Positions 44,765 to 53,988 of a stretch of 64,000 bases of DNA are shown one piece after another (position 1 is the first letter of the stretch; each line of letters starts with the position of its first letter). This stretch comes from Halopseudomonas pelagia (GTDB lineage: Bacteria; Pseudomonadota; Gammaproteobacteria; Pseudomonadales; Pseudomonadaceae). The DNA is taken from assembly GCF_009497895.1 (NCBI RefSeq), contig NZ_CP033116.1, positions 1,984,001-2,048,000 on the forward strand, given 5' to 3'. Position numbers and translations under genes: made by a program. Under the pieces are notes generated by a model. It had not been told where the DNA came from and did no database searches. It worked only from the letters and a program-made list of their open reading frames with translations.

Positions 44765-45859
44765 ATGTCACACATTGATCGCATGAGCATCGAGCGCGCC
44801 CTGAGCCAATATCAGGACCCTTATCTGAAAACGGATCTGATCACTGCTGGATGTCTGCGTGACATCCAGATTGATCAGGCGCGGGTCACGGTAGAGATTG
44901 AGCTGGGTTACGCCGCTGCCAGCTTGACCGCTGGCATTGCCCAGATGCTGCAGGTGGCCGTGGAGGCGGTGGAGGATGTCGAAGCGGCGAAGATCAACGT
45001 GCGCTGTGTAGTGCGTGCAGCGCCGGCGCAGGGCAGTATCGAAGCGCTGGGTAATGTGAAAAATATTATCGCGGTGGCCTCGGGTAAAGGCGGGGTTGGC
45101 AAATCCACCACGGCAGTCAATCTGGCCCTGGCGTTGGCGCGAGAGGGTGCGTCGGTAGGCGTGCTGGATGCGGATATCTACGGCCCGAGCATGGGTTTGA
45201 TGCTTGGCTTGCCAGCCAACACCCGGCCGGAAATCAAGGATCAGAAACTGTTTATCGCGCCACGCGCCCACGGGGTGCAGGTTATGTCCATGGCTTTTCT
45301 GGTTGACGAGAATACCCCGGTAGTCTGGCGCGGGCCAATGGTGTCAGGAGCCTTGATGCAATTGCTGACGCAGACCGCCTGGGATGACCTGGACTACCTG
45401 GTCGTGGATATGCCGCCGGGAACCGGTGACATCCAATTGACACTGGCGCAGAAAGTGCCAGTCACCGGCGCAGTGATTGTCACCACACCGCAGGATCTAG
45501 CGCTGCTGGATGCGATCAAGGGCATCGAGATGTTCAACAAGGTGAATATTCCGGTGTTGGGCGTAGTGGAAAACATGGCCATCCATATTTGCTCGCAGTG
45601 CGGTCATGCCGAGCATTTGTTCGGTGAGGGCGGCGGCGAACGATTGGCTGAGCAGTATGGCGTTGATCTGCTGGCTTCGATGCCGCTGTCGATGATGATT
45701 CGCGAGCAGGCTGATGGCGGAACGCCGACGGTGGTCGCCGAACCGGAATGCCAGATCAGCATGATCTATCAGGATATGGCGCGGCATGTGGGCGCTCGAA
45801 TCGCCGAACGCGCGACTGATGCCCAGGGCATGCCCAACATCAGCATCAGTGACGATTGA
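44765..45859 (+). CDS. apbC: iron-sulfur carrier Mrp/ApbC
   Basis: 364 residues from ATG 44765. An N-terminal MIP18/DUF59 domain (about 1-85) leads into the ParA-like NTPase with deviant Walker A ASGKGGVGKSTTAVNLALAL, Walker B DYLVVDMPPGTGD and the Mrp cysteine pair ICSQCGH used to hold a bridging Fe-S cluster. It transfers Fe-S clusters to apoproteins. The start is uncertain between 44765 and 44783; a GTG-initiated frame from 44666 overlaps likely promoter sequence. Single-gene unit followed by dcd. Confidence 0.93.
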   Translation: MSHIDRMSIERALSQYQDPYLKTDLITAGCLRDIQIDQARVTVEIELGYAAASLTAGIAQMLQVAVEAVEDVEAAKINVRCVVRAAPAQGSIEALGNVKNIIAVASGKGGVGKSTTAVNLALALAREGASVGVLDADIYGPSMGLMLGLPANTRPEIKDQKLFIAPRAHGVQVMSMAFLVDENTPVVWRGPMVSGALMQLLTQTAWDDLDYLVVDMPPGTGDIQLTLAQKVPVTGAVIVTTPQDLALLDAIKGIEMFNKVNIPVLGVVENMAIHICSQCGHAEHLFGEGGGERLAEQYGVDLLASMPLSMMIREQADGGTPTVVAEPECQISMIYQDMARHVGARIAERATDAQGMPNISISDD

Positions 45860-45941
45860 GACGGCGCCGGACGGCACCCTTTTTTCACCGTGGATTACCC
45901 GTTAACATGCAACCTCTTTTTTGCACACTGCAGGGCACATC

Positions 45942-46508
45942 ATGAGCATCAAGTCAGACCGTTGGATACGTCAAATGTCCCAGGAACAGGGCATGATCGA
46001 GCCCTTTGTCGAGCGTCAGGTACGCGGCGAAGAGAGTGACCGGGTTATCTCCTATGGCGTTTCCAGCTACGGCTATGACGTACGTTGCTCGAATGAATTC
46101 AAGGTGTTTACCAATATTCACTCGGCCACCGTTGATCCCAAGCATTTCGATGAGAAAAGCTTTGTCGATATCACCAGCGATGTATGCATTATTCCGCCGA
46201 ACTCTTTTGCGCTAGCGCGTACGGTCGAATATTTCCGTATTCCGCGTAATGTACTGACCATCTGCCTGGGCAAAAGCACCTACGCCCGCTGCGGCATTAT
46301 AGTCAACGTCACGCCGCTGGAGCCTGAGTGGGAAGGCCACGTTACACTGGAATTTTCCAACACCACGACTCTGCCAGCGAAGATTTATGCCAATGAGGGT
46401 GTTGCGCAAATGCTGTTCTTTGAATCCGATGAGCCCTGTGAAGTGTCCTACCGCGACCGTGGCGGCAAGTATCAGGGGCAACGCGGCGTGACCCTGCCCA
46501 GAGCCTAA
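45942..46508 (+). CDS. dcd: dCTP deaminase
   Basis: 188 residues, the normal length. It converts dCTP to dUTP for thymidylate synthesis. Family sequence throughout: [50 protein letters not shown], and the catalytic [19 protein letters not shown] region. The apbC-dcd order is common in pseudomonads. A strong terminator is downstream. Confidence 0.96.
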   Translation: MSIKSDRWIRQMSQEQGMIEPFVERQVRGEESDRVISYGVSSYGYDVRCSNEFKVFTNIHSATVDPKHFDEKSFVDITSDVCIIPPNSFALARTVEYFRIPRNVLTICLGKSTYARCGIIVNVTPLEPEWEGHVTLEFSNTTTLPAKIYANEGVAQMLFFESDEPCEVSYRDRGGKYQGQRGVTLPRA

Positions 46509-46557
46509 GGGCGACGTCAGCCCGGTATAGCAGCCCGGTATTAATAGCTACGCACAT

Positions 46558-46597
46558 AAAAAACCCGATCAAAGCCTTGGCCTTGATCGGGTTTTTT
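46558..46597. terminator. strong bidirectional terminator
   Basis: AAAAAACCCGATCAA pairs perfectly with TTGATCGGGTTTTTT around a short loop. A6 and T6 tracts on the two sides serve dcd on plus and the porin gene on minus. Confidence 0.95.
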
Positions 46598-46641
46598 ATT
46601 GCTTGAGTCACAACAGGGCGCTCAACGACGCCGTGTTTACA

Positions 46642-47346
46642 TCAGAAGCTCTTGGATACCGCGAACGTCACGTTGGAGCCGCATGAGTCGGTGCTGCCGT
46701 AGGCGCAATCCTCGTCGCTGATGTCCGTGTCGCTGTACATCACCGCCCAGCCAAGGCCCAGGGCTTCCTTGCTCAAGGTCAAAGCCCAGTCGTTGTAATC
46801 AAAGCCATCACCAGTTTTGTCGTTGCTGTCGGCATAGTGCAGGCCAAGACCGATGTCGTAGGGCAGTGCCAGATCGTAGCCCACGTAGTAGTAATGGTTG
46901 TCGGCATTGTTGTAGGTGTCTTTGAGGCCCACGGTGAAACCATAGGCGCTGACGCTGGCGAGCCATTCGTAGACATCGATCGAGCTGTTGCCGGGGAAGG
47001 TATAGTTAGCCCAGGCAAGATCGTAGGTAACTTCTTCAGTGATAGCCCCGCCGTAACCCACGTAGTAGTCCAGTTCGATGCTGGCCCCGCCGAAATCGTC
47101 GGAGTCTACATTGGAGCCCCAGGCGCCCAGGTAAACGCCGCTCTCGTGAGCAAAATCCAGGCTGGCCTGAACGGCGCCTTTGCCATCAGTCTGCGATTGA
47201 CCACGCCAGATGTAATCGGTCGCCAGTGTGGCGGTCATGCTGGCGTCGATGGTTCCGATGGCGGTGTCGAATTCTTCTGCGTGGGTCATGCTGGCAAAAC
47301 CCAGAGTGGTTGCTGCTGCGATGGCGGCGGTTAGTTTCTTCATCAT
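46642..47346 (-). CDS. TorF family outer-membrane porin-like protein
   Basis: 234 residues from the ATG at 47346 (alternatives at 47343 and 47352), with GGGG 8 bases upstream. Signal peptide KKLTAAIAAATTLGFASMTHA, then a beta-rich domain with the family pattern ATDYIWRGQSQTDGKGAVQASLDFAHESGVYLGAWGSN and a C-terminal aromatic end (FAVSKSF) as in beta-barrels. Acidic composition (several Asp clusters near the end) suits a salt-adapted surface protein. Function is not established for the family. Confidence 0.85.
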   Translation of the reverse strand: MMKKLTAAIAAATTLGFASMTHAEEFDTAIGTIDASMTATLATDYIWRGQSQTDGKGAVQASLDFAHESGVYLGAWGSNVDSDDFGGASIELDYYVGYGGAITEEVTYDLAWANYTFPGNSSIDVYEWLASVSAYGFTVGLKDTYNNADNHYYYVGYDLALPYDIGLGLHYADSNDKTGDGFDYNDWALTLSKEALGLGWAVMYSDTDISDEDCAYGSTDSCGSNVTFAVSKSF

Positions 47347-47581
47347 CCTCATTACCCCATATAAATAAATCACAATTAGAAAATGTGTTGGCAGATGGCA
47401 CTTTGCACATTGCTTGCCAGCTTTAAATAGTTTTATAAATTCATGGGGTTATGAACGAAATATGACAAAGAGCCTTATCGATGATGCTGGCCAGGCGGCA
47501 GCATTGCACCTGTGAAGTGCGGAGTTCACGTGACGGGCTTGGTTGTGGTGCGTGGCAAATTAGTTGAGGGGACGGCGCGAT

Positions 47582-48013
47582 TTAGCCGAGATTAACCAGG
47601 GCGATAAGGTCCTTCTCGCGACGGTAGCGCTGCAACTTGCTGGCGAGGGATTCCGGCAAGTTACCGGTGATCTGGTAGCCGTGATGATGGTAGAGATCAG
47701 CCAGTTCTGGTCGGCAAAATAGCCATATAGAGCCGCTTACTGCCAGTCGCATCTGGCTGAGCAGGCGCCCAGCCAGCCCCTGATTGCGCACGGTCGGGTC
47801 GACGAACAGGCTGGTCAGCCAATGGCCGTTGCCATCAGTCAGCGGCTGAATACAGGCGCAGGCTTGGATGTCCGGCGCTCCCACGGCCCATACCTGATGG
47901 GCATCGCGGGCTTTCATAAGGCTGCCATGCCGGCGATAGAAGGCGTTGGCCAATGGATGCATGGCCGGTGATAAAAGCAGGCAAGACGACGTGACAGAGC
48001 GCGGCGGCGACAT
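47582..48013 (-). CDS. GNAT N-acetyltransferase
   Basis: 143 residues. The acetyl-CoA loop is in LFVDPTVRNQGLAGRLLSQM, and the closing strands follow with IWLFCRPELADLYHHHGY. Substrate unknown. It is 11 bp downstream of the small basic protein gene and probably cotranscribed. Confidence 0.85.
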   Translation of the reverse strand: MSPPRSVTSSCLLLSPAMHPLANAFYRRHGSLMKARDAHQVWAVGAPDIQACACIQPLTDGNGHWLTSLFVDPTVRNQGLAGRLLSQMRLAVSGSIWLFCRPELADLYHHHGYQITGNLPESLASKLQRYRREKDLIALVNLG

Positions 48014-48024
48014 TTCGGAAGAGC

Positions 48025-48255
48025 TTAGCGTTTGCCCATGGACCGGCGGGTGCCTTTGGGCGCCATACCGATTCTTTTCTCATGCCGCGGATTGATGCCC
48101 TTCAGGTGCCAGGGTTGCTTGGCATTCTTGGCAGCCAGCGCCTCTGCGGTGGAAAACGGCAGCTTGAAAGCGGGAGGCTGGCCCTGCGTTTCAGCATGGG
48201 GCAGTTCTGCGCTTGGGTCTTTCTCGGGCTGGTCCGCTGGGTTAGTGCTGGTCAT
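48025..48255 (-). CDS. small hypothetical protein
   Basis: 76 residues, no signal or membrane segment. The N-terminal half is acidic and Pro-rich; the C-terminal half is basic (PWHLKGINPRHEKRIG, RRSMGKR) and could bind nucleic acid, which is inference from composition only. It shares the strand and a 11-bp gap with the GNAT gene. Confidence 0.65.
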   Translation of the reverse strand: MTSTNPADQPEKDPSAELPHAETQGQPPAFKLPFSTAEALAAKNAKQPWHLKGINPRHEKRIGMAPKGTRRSMGKR

Positions 48256-48420
48256 GGAAAATCCGTGGAATGATGTGACTAGGTGGCGCGCGAGTATACC
48301 CGTTTATGGCCAAGGTTCCACGGTCCGGCAATTATTTCCGGACCAGATGCAAAGGTTTCGGATCAATCTGCGCATTGGGCTGTCAGAATGGGAACACGAT
48401 TTCCGTTTACAGGTTCACAC

Positions 48421-49335
48421 ATGGAAGATGTCTTGCCTCTCTCAGCCTTGCCCGCACCTTTATCTAGATCCCCCCGCGCCGTTTTCAGGTGGTTTACTTG
48501 CGCTAGTCTGCTGAGCGTCGGACTATTTGTTGTCGCCCCTGTTAGCGCAAACGAAGCGGCGGAGGTGGTGAGTCAGATCAATCAGTACCGTGAGTCCGGG
48601 CGTGACTGCGCTGGCGATTTCAAACCGCCTGCCGGTCCATTGGCTACGAGTGAGGTGCTGGCTGGAGTGCCTACCATTGCCGGTCAGGATCTGGGCTTCC
48701 TGCTGCAACGGGCGGGTTATCAAGCCGCGCAGGCACAGGCGGTGAGAGTCACGGGCCCGGAAGACGTCGCCATGATGATGACTGTCCTCCAGCAGCAGTA
48801 TTGCGAGGTGTTGATGAACCCGGCCTATGCGGATGTCGGCGTATCGCGTGAGGGGAAAAGATGGCAGCTGGTCATGGCTCGCTCTTTGTTGTCCAGTGGT
48901 ATGGGCGATTGGGAGGAGGCGGGCCGGGAAGTGCTCGATCTGGTCAATGAGGTGCGTGGCGAGTCCCGTACGTGCGGTGATGAGACGTTCCCCAGCACAT
49001 TGCCGCTGGCATGGAACGACGAACTCGCCAGTGCCGCACTGGATCACAGCCATGATATGGCCAAGCAGAACTACTTCAGCCACACCGGGCGAGATAACAG
49101 CCAGGTGGGCGAGCGGGTGGGTCGTCAGGACTACGAGTATCAAGTGGTCGGGGAGAATCTGGCAGCCGGTCATGGTTCGGCGAAGCAGGCTGTTGCCGGG
49201 TGGTTGATGAGCCCTGGGCACTGCGCGAATCTGATGAATCCGCAGTTCACCGAGATGGGCGCGGCGTACGTTGTGAACCCAGCCAGCGACAGTGCCATTT
49301 TCTGGACACAGGTGTTCGCTGCGCCTAAAGAGTGA
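48421..49335 (+). CDS. secreted CAP-domain (SCP/PR1) protein
   Basis: 304 residues from ATG 48421; the frame extends back to 48283 without a good ribosome site. Signal-anchor VFRWFTCASLLSVGLFVVAPVSA with AxA cleavage. An N-terminal half-module of about 120 residues (VSQINQYRESGRDC, PTIAGQDLGFLLQRAG, RREYCEVLMNP-like) looks like a degenerate first copy; the second is a full CAP domain with HSHDMAKQNYFSHTGRD, YQVVGENLAAGHGS and AVAGWLMSPGHCANLMNPQFTEMG. The paired His and Glu sites are present in the second. Role unknown. Confidence 0.85.
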   Translation: MEDVLPLSALPAPLSRSPRAVFRWFTCASLLSVGLFVVAPVSANEAAEVVSQINQYRESGRDCAGDFKPPAGPLATSEVLAGVPTIAGQDLGFLLQRAGYQAAQAQAVRVTGPEDVAMMMTVLQQQYCEVLMNPAYADVGVSREGKRWQLVMARSLLSSGMGDWEEAGREVLDLVNEVRGESRTCGDETFPSTLPLAWNDELASAALDHSHDMAKQNYFSHTGRDNSQVGERVGRQDYEYQVVGENLAAGHGSAKQAVAGWLMSPGHCANLMNPQFTEMGAAYVVNPASDSAIFWTQVFAAPKE

Positions 49336-49421
49336 CAAATAATCTGAACTTGTCGGCTTTACGACCGGTCAACTTACTGTAAGCGAGATTTCATATCGCA
49401 ACATTGATTGAGGTGAAAGCA

Positions 49422-49613
49422 ATGACTAGCACAACTGACAAGATCAAAGGCAAAACCAACGAAGCAGTCGGTAAAGGCAAGCAGGGCGTTGGTGAAGCAA
49501 CCAACAATGATCGCCTGAAAGGTGAAGGCAAAGCCCAGGAAACCAAGGGTGGCGCTCAGCAAGTCAAAGGTGAAGCCAAGGACACTTTGAAGAAAGGTGT
49601 CGATAAGGCTTAA
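49422..49613 (+). CDS. CsbD family stress protein, second copy
   Basis: 63 residues, TSTTDKIKGKTNEAVGKGKQ and onward, the same length and repeat pattern as the protein at 14831. The start is the ATG with GAGGTG 6 bases upstream. Well isolated, with its own terminator. Confidence 0.88.
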   Translation: MTSTTDKIKGKTNEAVGKGKQGVGEATNNDRLKGEGKAQETKGGAQQVKGEAKDTLKKGVDKA

Positions 49614-49671
49614 CAACCTGAAGCGATGATGCAGGCAACGATTTGGTAATACCACAATCGCTGCTGCAAGC

Positions 49672-49706
49672 AAGGCCGGTACACGCAAGTGTGCCGGCCT
49701 TTTTTT
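49672..49706 (+). terminator. rho-independent terminator after csbD-like gene
   Basis: AAGGCCGGTACAC-GCAA-GTGTGCCGGCCTT followed by T5: strong hairpin, one mismatch, good T-run. Confidence 0.95.
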
Positions 49707-49802
49707 CATTGGTGCAGACTGTGACGTATTTCGCTACGCTGACTGTACGTTTCCTGTCCCGCTGATTGCCGGTCTAATGGATACTTTACGAGGAGTATTC
49801 CT

Positions 49803-50693
49803 ATGGCCCCGCGGGATCTGATGTTGGCATTGGTGGTAATTGTCGTCTGGGGCATGAATTTTGTTGTCATCAAGACCGGACTGCAGGGTATGCCGCCAAT
49901 GCTGCTGGGTGCGCTGCGGTTTATGTTGGTGGTGTTTCCTGCGGTGCTGTTCATCAAGCGCCCGGATGTGCCCTGGCGCTGGCTGTTGGCTTATGGCCTG
50001 ACCATATCCCTGGGTCAGTTTGCCTTTCTTTTTTACGCGATGTCAGTGGGGATGCCCGCCGGCCTGGCGTCGGTAGTACTGCAATCCCAAGCCCTTTTCA
50101 CGCTGTTTTTCGCCGTGCTTTTTCTCGGCGAGCGTCTGCGTGGATTCAATCTGGTCGGTTTGCTGGTCGCGGCTGGCGGGCTGACGCTGATTGGTCTGCA
50201 GGTAGACAAGGTGATGACCCTGGCTGGATTTCTGCTGACCATCTGCGCAGCGTCCATGTGGGCGATGGGCAACATCGTTACGCGCAAGATCGGCAAGGTC
50301 AATCTGGTCGGTCTGGTGGTGTGGGGCAGCATGATTCCGCCGTTGCCGTTTCTGGCCCTGTCGTGGTGGCTGGAGGGCCCGGTGCTGATGCGCGAGGCGC
50401 TGGTGAATATCAGCCTGGATACCATCCTGGTGCTGTGTTATCTGGCATTTGGCGCGACCCTGCTGGGCTACAGTTTGTGGGGCCGATTGCTATCACGCTA
50501 CCCAGCGAGCCAGGTGGCGCCTTTCTCGCTGTTGGTGCCGGTAATTGGGCTAACGTCCGCGGCGTTGTTAGCGGGGGAGCGGGTAGGGCCGATGCAATTG
50601 ACTGGCGCGCTGTTGGTGATGCTCGGGATTCTGATCAACGTGTCAGGTGGTTGGTTGTTCGGTCGCTGGCGCTTGCGTAGCGCGCGGGCATAA
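49803..50693 (+). CDS. DMT family (EamA) exporter
   Basis: 296 residues with ten predicted helices in two EamA repeats. First: LMLALVVIVVWGMNFVVIKTGL, second begins AASMWAMGNIVTRKIGK. The end of the first repeat has the usual LGERLRGFNLVGLLVAAGGLTLIG and of the second LAGERVGPMQLTGALLVMLGILI. Closest in type to amino-acid exporters (EamA/YdcZ group); substrate unknown. Confidence 0.9.
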   Translation: MAPRDLMLALVVIVVWGMNFVVIKTGLQGMPPMLLGALRFMLVVFPAVLFIKRPDVPWRWLLAYGLTISLGQFAFLFYAMSVGMPAGLASVVLQSQALFTLFFAVLFLGERLRGFNLVGLLVAAGGLTLIGLQVDKVMTLAGFLLTICAASMWAMGNIVTRKIGKVNLVGLVVWGSMIPPLPFLALSWWLEGPVLMREALVNISLDTILVLCYLAFGATLLGYSLWGRLLSRYPASQVAPFSLLVPVIGLTSAALLAGERVGPMQLTGALLVMLGILINVSGGWLFGRWRLRSARA

Positions 50694-50758
50694 CAGGCTG
50701 ACTGGGTCGAAAACCTGAGCCGCAAGGCGTAGCCCGTCGACCCAGCCAGTTCAGATGA

Positions 50759-51040
50759 TCAGTCCTGGCGGCTGGTCACTTCCAGCAGGTGATAACCGAA
50801 TTGGGTTTTCACCGGGCCCTGAACAACATTCACTGGCGCGCTGAATACCACGGTGTCGAATTCCTTGACCATCTGGCCAGGGCCGAATGAACCAAGGTCT
50901 CCACCATCGCGACCGGACGGGCAAGTGGAATTGTCCTTGGCGACCTTGGCGAAATCGGCGCCGCCTTCAATAGCTGCTTTCAGTTCATTACATTTTTCTT
51001 CAGTCGGTACCAGGATATGACGGGCTGTGGCTTTAGGCAT
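50759..51040 (-). CDS. ppiC: parvulin-type peptidyl-prolyl isomerase
   Basis: 93 residues, one rotamase domain with no signal peptide: ATARHILVPTEEKCNEL, FAKVAKDNSTCPSGRDGGDLGSFGPGQM, FGYHLLEVTSR. The length and sequence agree with cytoplasmic PpiC. GGAG 8 bases before the ATG at 51040 fixes the start. Confidence 0.94.
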   Translation of the reverse strand: MPKATARHILVPTEEKCNELKAAIEGGADFAKVAKDNSTCPSGRDGGDLGSFGPGQMVKEFDTVVFSAPVNVVQGPVKTQFGYHLLEVTSRQD

Positions 51041-51253
51041 GGGTGTTACTCCAGTAAGGGCGAGTTGAATATATAACCAGGGGTATAGGTGCAGAGGGTA
51101 GCGCAAAGCGTCGCCGCTCGAAAGCGCCAGTCTGACGTCCGCCGTACTTCTATTCGGTAAGAAATCATTGCGGTGACCAAGCCAGTCTGTGAAAAGCCAG
51201 CGCTTTGCTCTAGTGTGACTAATGAATACCTCTTTTAACGTACAGCCAAAGCC

Positions 51254-52006
51254 ATGCCAGATAAATCAGAGCCTCGTACTCCCCAGCAACGACAAAGCTC
51301 AAGCCGAAATGGCTTGCCGGTAGGTACTGGCGAAAAGTCAGATAAACAGTCTATCGAGCAGTTTATTCATCAGGTCCGCAGCCTGCCGACCGGTGGCGGA
51401 GGGCAAGGCCGCTTGGTGTTTGCGCTGGACGCCACAGCCAGCCGCGAGGCGACCTGGGACCAGGCTTGCGATCTGCAGAGCGAGCTGTTCCTGGCCACTC
51501 GCGATCTGGGTGGGCTGGCTATTCAGCTGTGCTATTACCGCGGTTATGGCGAGTTCAAGGCTACCGCATTTGTAACCCAGACCCAGCAACTGCTCAAATT
51601 GATGAATGGCGTGCGTTGCCTGGGCGGCATCACCCAGATCAACCGGGTATTGCAGCATGCATTGAAGGAAACCCGTGCGCAGCCGGTCAAGGCCATTGTG
51701 TTCATTGGCGATTGCTGCGAAGAGTCGATCGATCCTTTGTGCCACAGTGCCGGTGAGCTCGGCATGTTGCGCACGCCAGTGTTCATGTTCCAGGAGGGTA
51801 ATGACGCGCATACCAAAGCGGTATTTGAACAGGTGAGCAAGCTGTCAGGCGGTGCCTATGCGCCCTTTGATCGCAGCAGTCCGCAACTATTAAAGGACCT
51901 GTTATCGGCTGTGGCTGTCTATGCTTCGGGCGGGGTCAAGGCGCTGAAACACTTTGCCAGTCAAAGTTCACCGGAGGTCAAGCGCTTGACCGGGCAGATT
52001 CGCTAG
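51254..52006 (+). CDS. VWA-like protein
   Basis: 250 residues. After a 45-residue polar head, a Rossmann-like VWA fold starts: RLVFALDATASREATW has the MIDAS DxTxS form (D-A-T-A-S), followed by IQLCYYRGYGEF and KAIVFIGDCCEE with an Asp at the distal metal position. The C-terminus is helical. No signal peptide. It is followed after 55 bp by a membrane J-protein; the two likely form one unit. Function unknown. Confidence 0.75.
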   Translation: MPDKSEPRTPQQRQSSSRNGLPVGTGEKSDKQSIEQFIHQVRSLPTGGGGQGRLVFALDATASREATWDQACDLQSELFLATRDLGGLAIQLCYYRGYGEFKATAFVTQTQQLLKLMNGVRCLGGITQINRVLQHALKETRAQPVKAIVFIGDCCEESIDPLCHSAGELGMLRTPVFMFQEGNDAHTKAVFEQVSKLSGGAYAPFDRSSPQLLKDLLSAVAVYASGGVKALKHFASQSSPEVKRLTGQIR

Positions 52007-52061
52007 CCACAGCGCCAGGAGCTCCAGCACAGAGAGAGAAAGCAACTCGTCGGAGAACGTT

Positions 52062-52799
52062 TTGGGCTTATTGTTAATTGTACTGATCATCATCGGCGTT
52101 ATTGCCTGGTTCTGGGTCCGCAGTCTGCCTGCTGCCCAGCGCCGGCCTGCGCTGGTCAAACTGCTGCTGCTGGGGGTTGTGCTGGCAGTGATCTTGCTGG
52201 CCCTGTCCGGGCGTTTTTACCTGGTATTGGCCTTGCTGGCGGGTCTGCTGCCTTTCATCAAGCGCCTGGTACCAGGGCTGATTATGGGCCGGGTATTGCG
52301 CGGCATGAAAATGCCTGGCGGTCGCGCGCAGCCCAGCGCCGGAAATCAGTCAAAGGTGACCTCGCAGGTGCTGGAAATGACTCTGGATCATGATTCGGGT
52401 GACATGACCGGCCAGGTACTAAGCGGGCCATTGGCGGGTCGGCTGCTGGCTGAGCTTGGAGAAAGTGAATTTATCCAGCTGTTGCAGTATTGCCGGCAGA
52501 CTGACGAAGATTCCGCACGTCTGCTGGAGTCCTATCTGGACCGACGCTTCGGCGACTCCTGGCGTGATGACGAACCCAGCGAGAGTGGTGCTGCTGGAGA
52601 GGACGGCGCTCAAGCCCACAGCGGCGGTCCGCTGACCGAACAGGAAGCGCTGGATGTGCTGGGGCTCAAGCCAGGCGCCAGCCGAGAGGACATTGTTGAA
52701 GCCCACCGCCGCATGATGCAGAAGATGCATCCGGACCGCGGCGGTAGCGATTATCTTGCCGCGCTGATCAATCAGGCTAAAGATGTGCTGCTAGGTTAA
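52062..52799 (+). CDS. membrane-anchored J-domain protein
   Basis: 245 residues from a TTG with GGAG 6 bases upstream. Two or three hydrophobic helices at the N-terminus (LLLIVLIIIGVIAWFWV, LVKLLLLGVVLAVILLAL, FYLVLALLAGLLPF), a middle cytoplasmic region (about 100-190), then a C-terminal J domain (about 195-245) with LTEQEALDVLGLKPGASREDI and the HPD motif in KMHPDRGGSDY. It would recruit DnaK to the inner membrane. The C-terminal placement of J is like that of DjlA, but the TerB domain is not evident. Confidence 0.88.
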   Translation: MGLLLIVLIIIGVIAWFWVRSLPAAQRRPALVKLLLLGVVLAVILLALSGRFYLVLALLAGLLPFIKRLVPGLIMGRVLRGMKMPGGRAQPSAGNQSKVTSQVLEMTLDHDSGDMTGQVLSGPLAGRLLAELGESEFIQLLQYCRQTDEDSARLLESYLDRRFGDSWRDDEPSESGAAGEDGAQAHSGGPLTEQEALDVLGLKPGASREDIVEAHRRMMQKMHPDRGGSDYLAALINQAKDVLLG

Positions 52800-52831
52800 C
52801 GCTGAGATTGCACTCAGCCTGTTTCGCGAAC

Positions 52832-53446
52832 TCATTTCGGGCGATAGAGCTGAAAGCGCTTGCCCAGCTCGAAGTAGTCAGCTGCGCCGCCGCCGCGCAG
52901 CACTGGTTGAGCAGCCGCTGTGTCGTAGATGCCATCTACCAGTAGCGCCTGATCGATATGCACCGCCACCACTTCGCCAAGAATCAACCAGGTAGGTACT
53001 GGAACGCTGTCCAGCCCTTGCAGCTGGAGGATCTGGGTGACCTTGCATTCAAATGAAACCGGGCTTTCCAGTACCCGCGGCACTGCAATCACCTGAGAGG
53101 CGACCGGGGTCAAGTGGCCCAGTTCGAATTCGTCCACCTCGGGCCCAACGGCCGCGCAGCTTTCATTCATTGCCTCGACCAACGGGCGGGTCACCAGGTT
53201 CCAGGCGAATTCACCGGTCTGCTCAATGTTGTTGAGGCTGTCCTTGCGGCCAACGCTGGCGAAGCCGATGATGGGGGGTACGTAATTGAAGGCGTTGAAA
53301 AAGCTGTAAGGCGCCAGATTCAGTTGGCCCTTGGCATCTTGCGAAGAAATCCAGCCAATGGGTCTTGGACCTACGATGGCGTTGAAGGGATCATGCGGCA
53401 AACCATGGCCCTGTGCCGTTTCGTAGTAATACATCTGCCTGCTCAT
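52832..53446 (-). CDS. flavin reductase-like (FMN-binding) protein
   Basis: 204 residues from the ATG at 53446. Split-barrel flavin-binding fold: DPFNAIVGPRPIGWISSQDAKGQLNLAPYSFFNAFNYVPP, IGFASVGRKDSLNNIEQTGEFAWNLV and VSFECKVTQILQL, WLILGEVVAVHID. Reduces flavin for a monooxygenase or acts alone; partner unknown. Alternative GTG start at 53455. Confidence 0.88.
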   Translation of the reverse strand: MSRQMYYYETAQGHGLPHDPFNAIVGPRPIGWISSQDAKGQLNLAPYSFFNAFNYVPPIIGFASVGRKDSLNNIEQTGEFAWNLVTRPLVEAMNESCAAVGPEVDEFELGHLTPVASQVIAVPRVLESPVSFECKVTQILQLQGLDSVPVPTWLILGEVVAVHIDQALLVDGIYDTAAAQPVLRGGGAADYFELGKRFQLYRPK

Positions 53447-53543
53447 GCAACCCACTCCCGTCTGATATTATCTGGCGTCATCTTTACCTGTTCCAGCGCT
53501 ATCCTCAATACCCGCCCAACGCCGAATCATAGAAGGATGTGAC

Positions 53544-53864
53544 ATGGACGCAGCGGAAACTGTAATGAGCAGGGTTCGGCCCATCGCTTTTGCCGGGGTG
53601 GAAACCCTCAGCTTTCGTCAACTCGATGAGCTCAATGGCTTGGGCAAAGGGTCGAGCTTCAAACTGTTCAAAACACATCTTGCAGCGCTGAAAGAGGACA
53701 GCGATTACTTTTACGTGTCGGGAGACGCGCACCCTCAACTGCTTGCCGAGCTGAAAAAGTCAGAACAGGTTTATGTTGGCAGCGTACATTTGGTCTTGCT
53801 GAGTCGTGCAGGCTACGAAAATCTCCAGCGGCTCTCGAAATCAGTCCCCACCCAGAAAAAGTAG
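53544..53864 (+). CDS. small ORF6N-like protein
   Basis: 106 residues, no signal. The pattern FRQLDELNGLGKGSSFKLFKTHLAALKEDSDYFYV followed by VYVGSVHLVLLSRAGYENL resembles the ORF6N DNA-binding fold of phage antirepressors. GAAGGATGTGAC precedes the ATG. No phage genes are around it. Assignment is tentative. Confidence 0.6.
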   Translation: MDAAETVMSRVRPIAFAGVETLSFRQLDELNGLGKGSSFKLFKTHLAALKEDSDYFYVSGDAHPQLLAELKKSEQVYVGSVHLVLLSRAGYENLQRLSKSVPTQKK

Positions 53865-53988
53865 GGATTGCTGAGCGGGGAGGGTGACGGAAATGAGTAT
53901 TGGTTGAACTAATTTGGGCCTGGCTACACCTATATTTGTGTTGTAAAGACGCATATATTGCTAAATGTCTCCACCGAGTAGCCACGCT

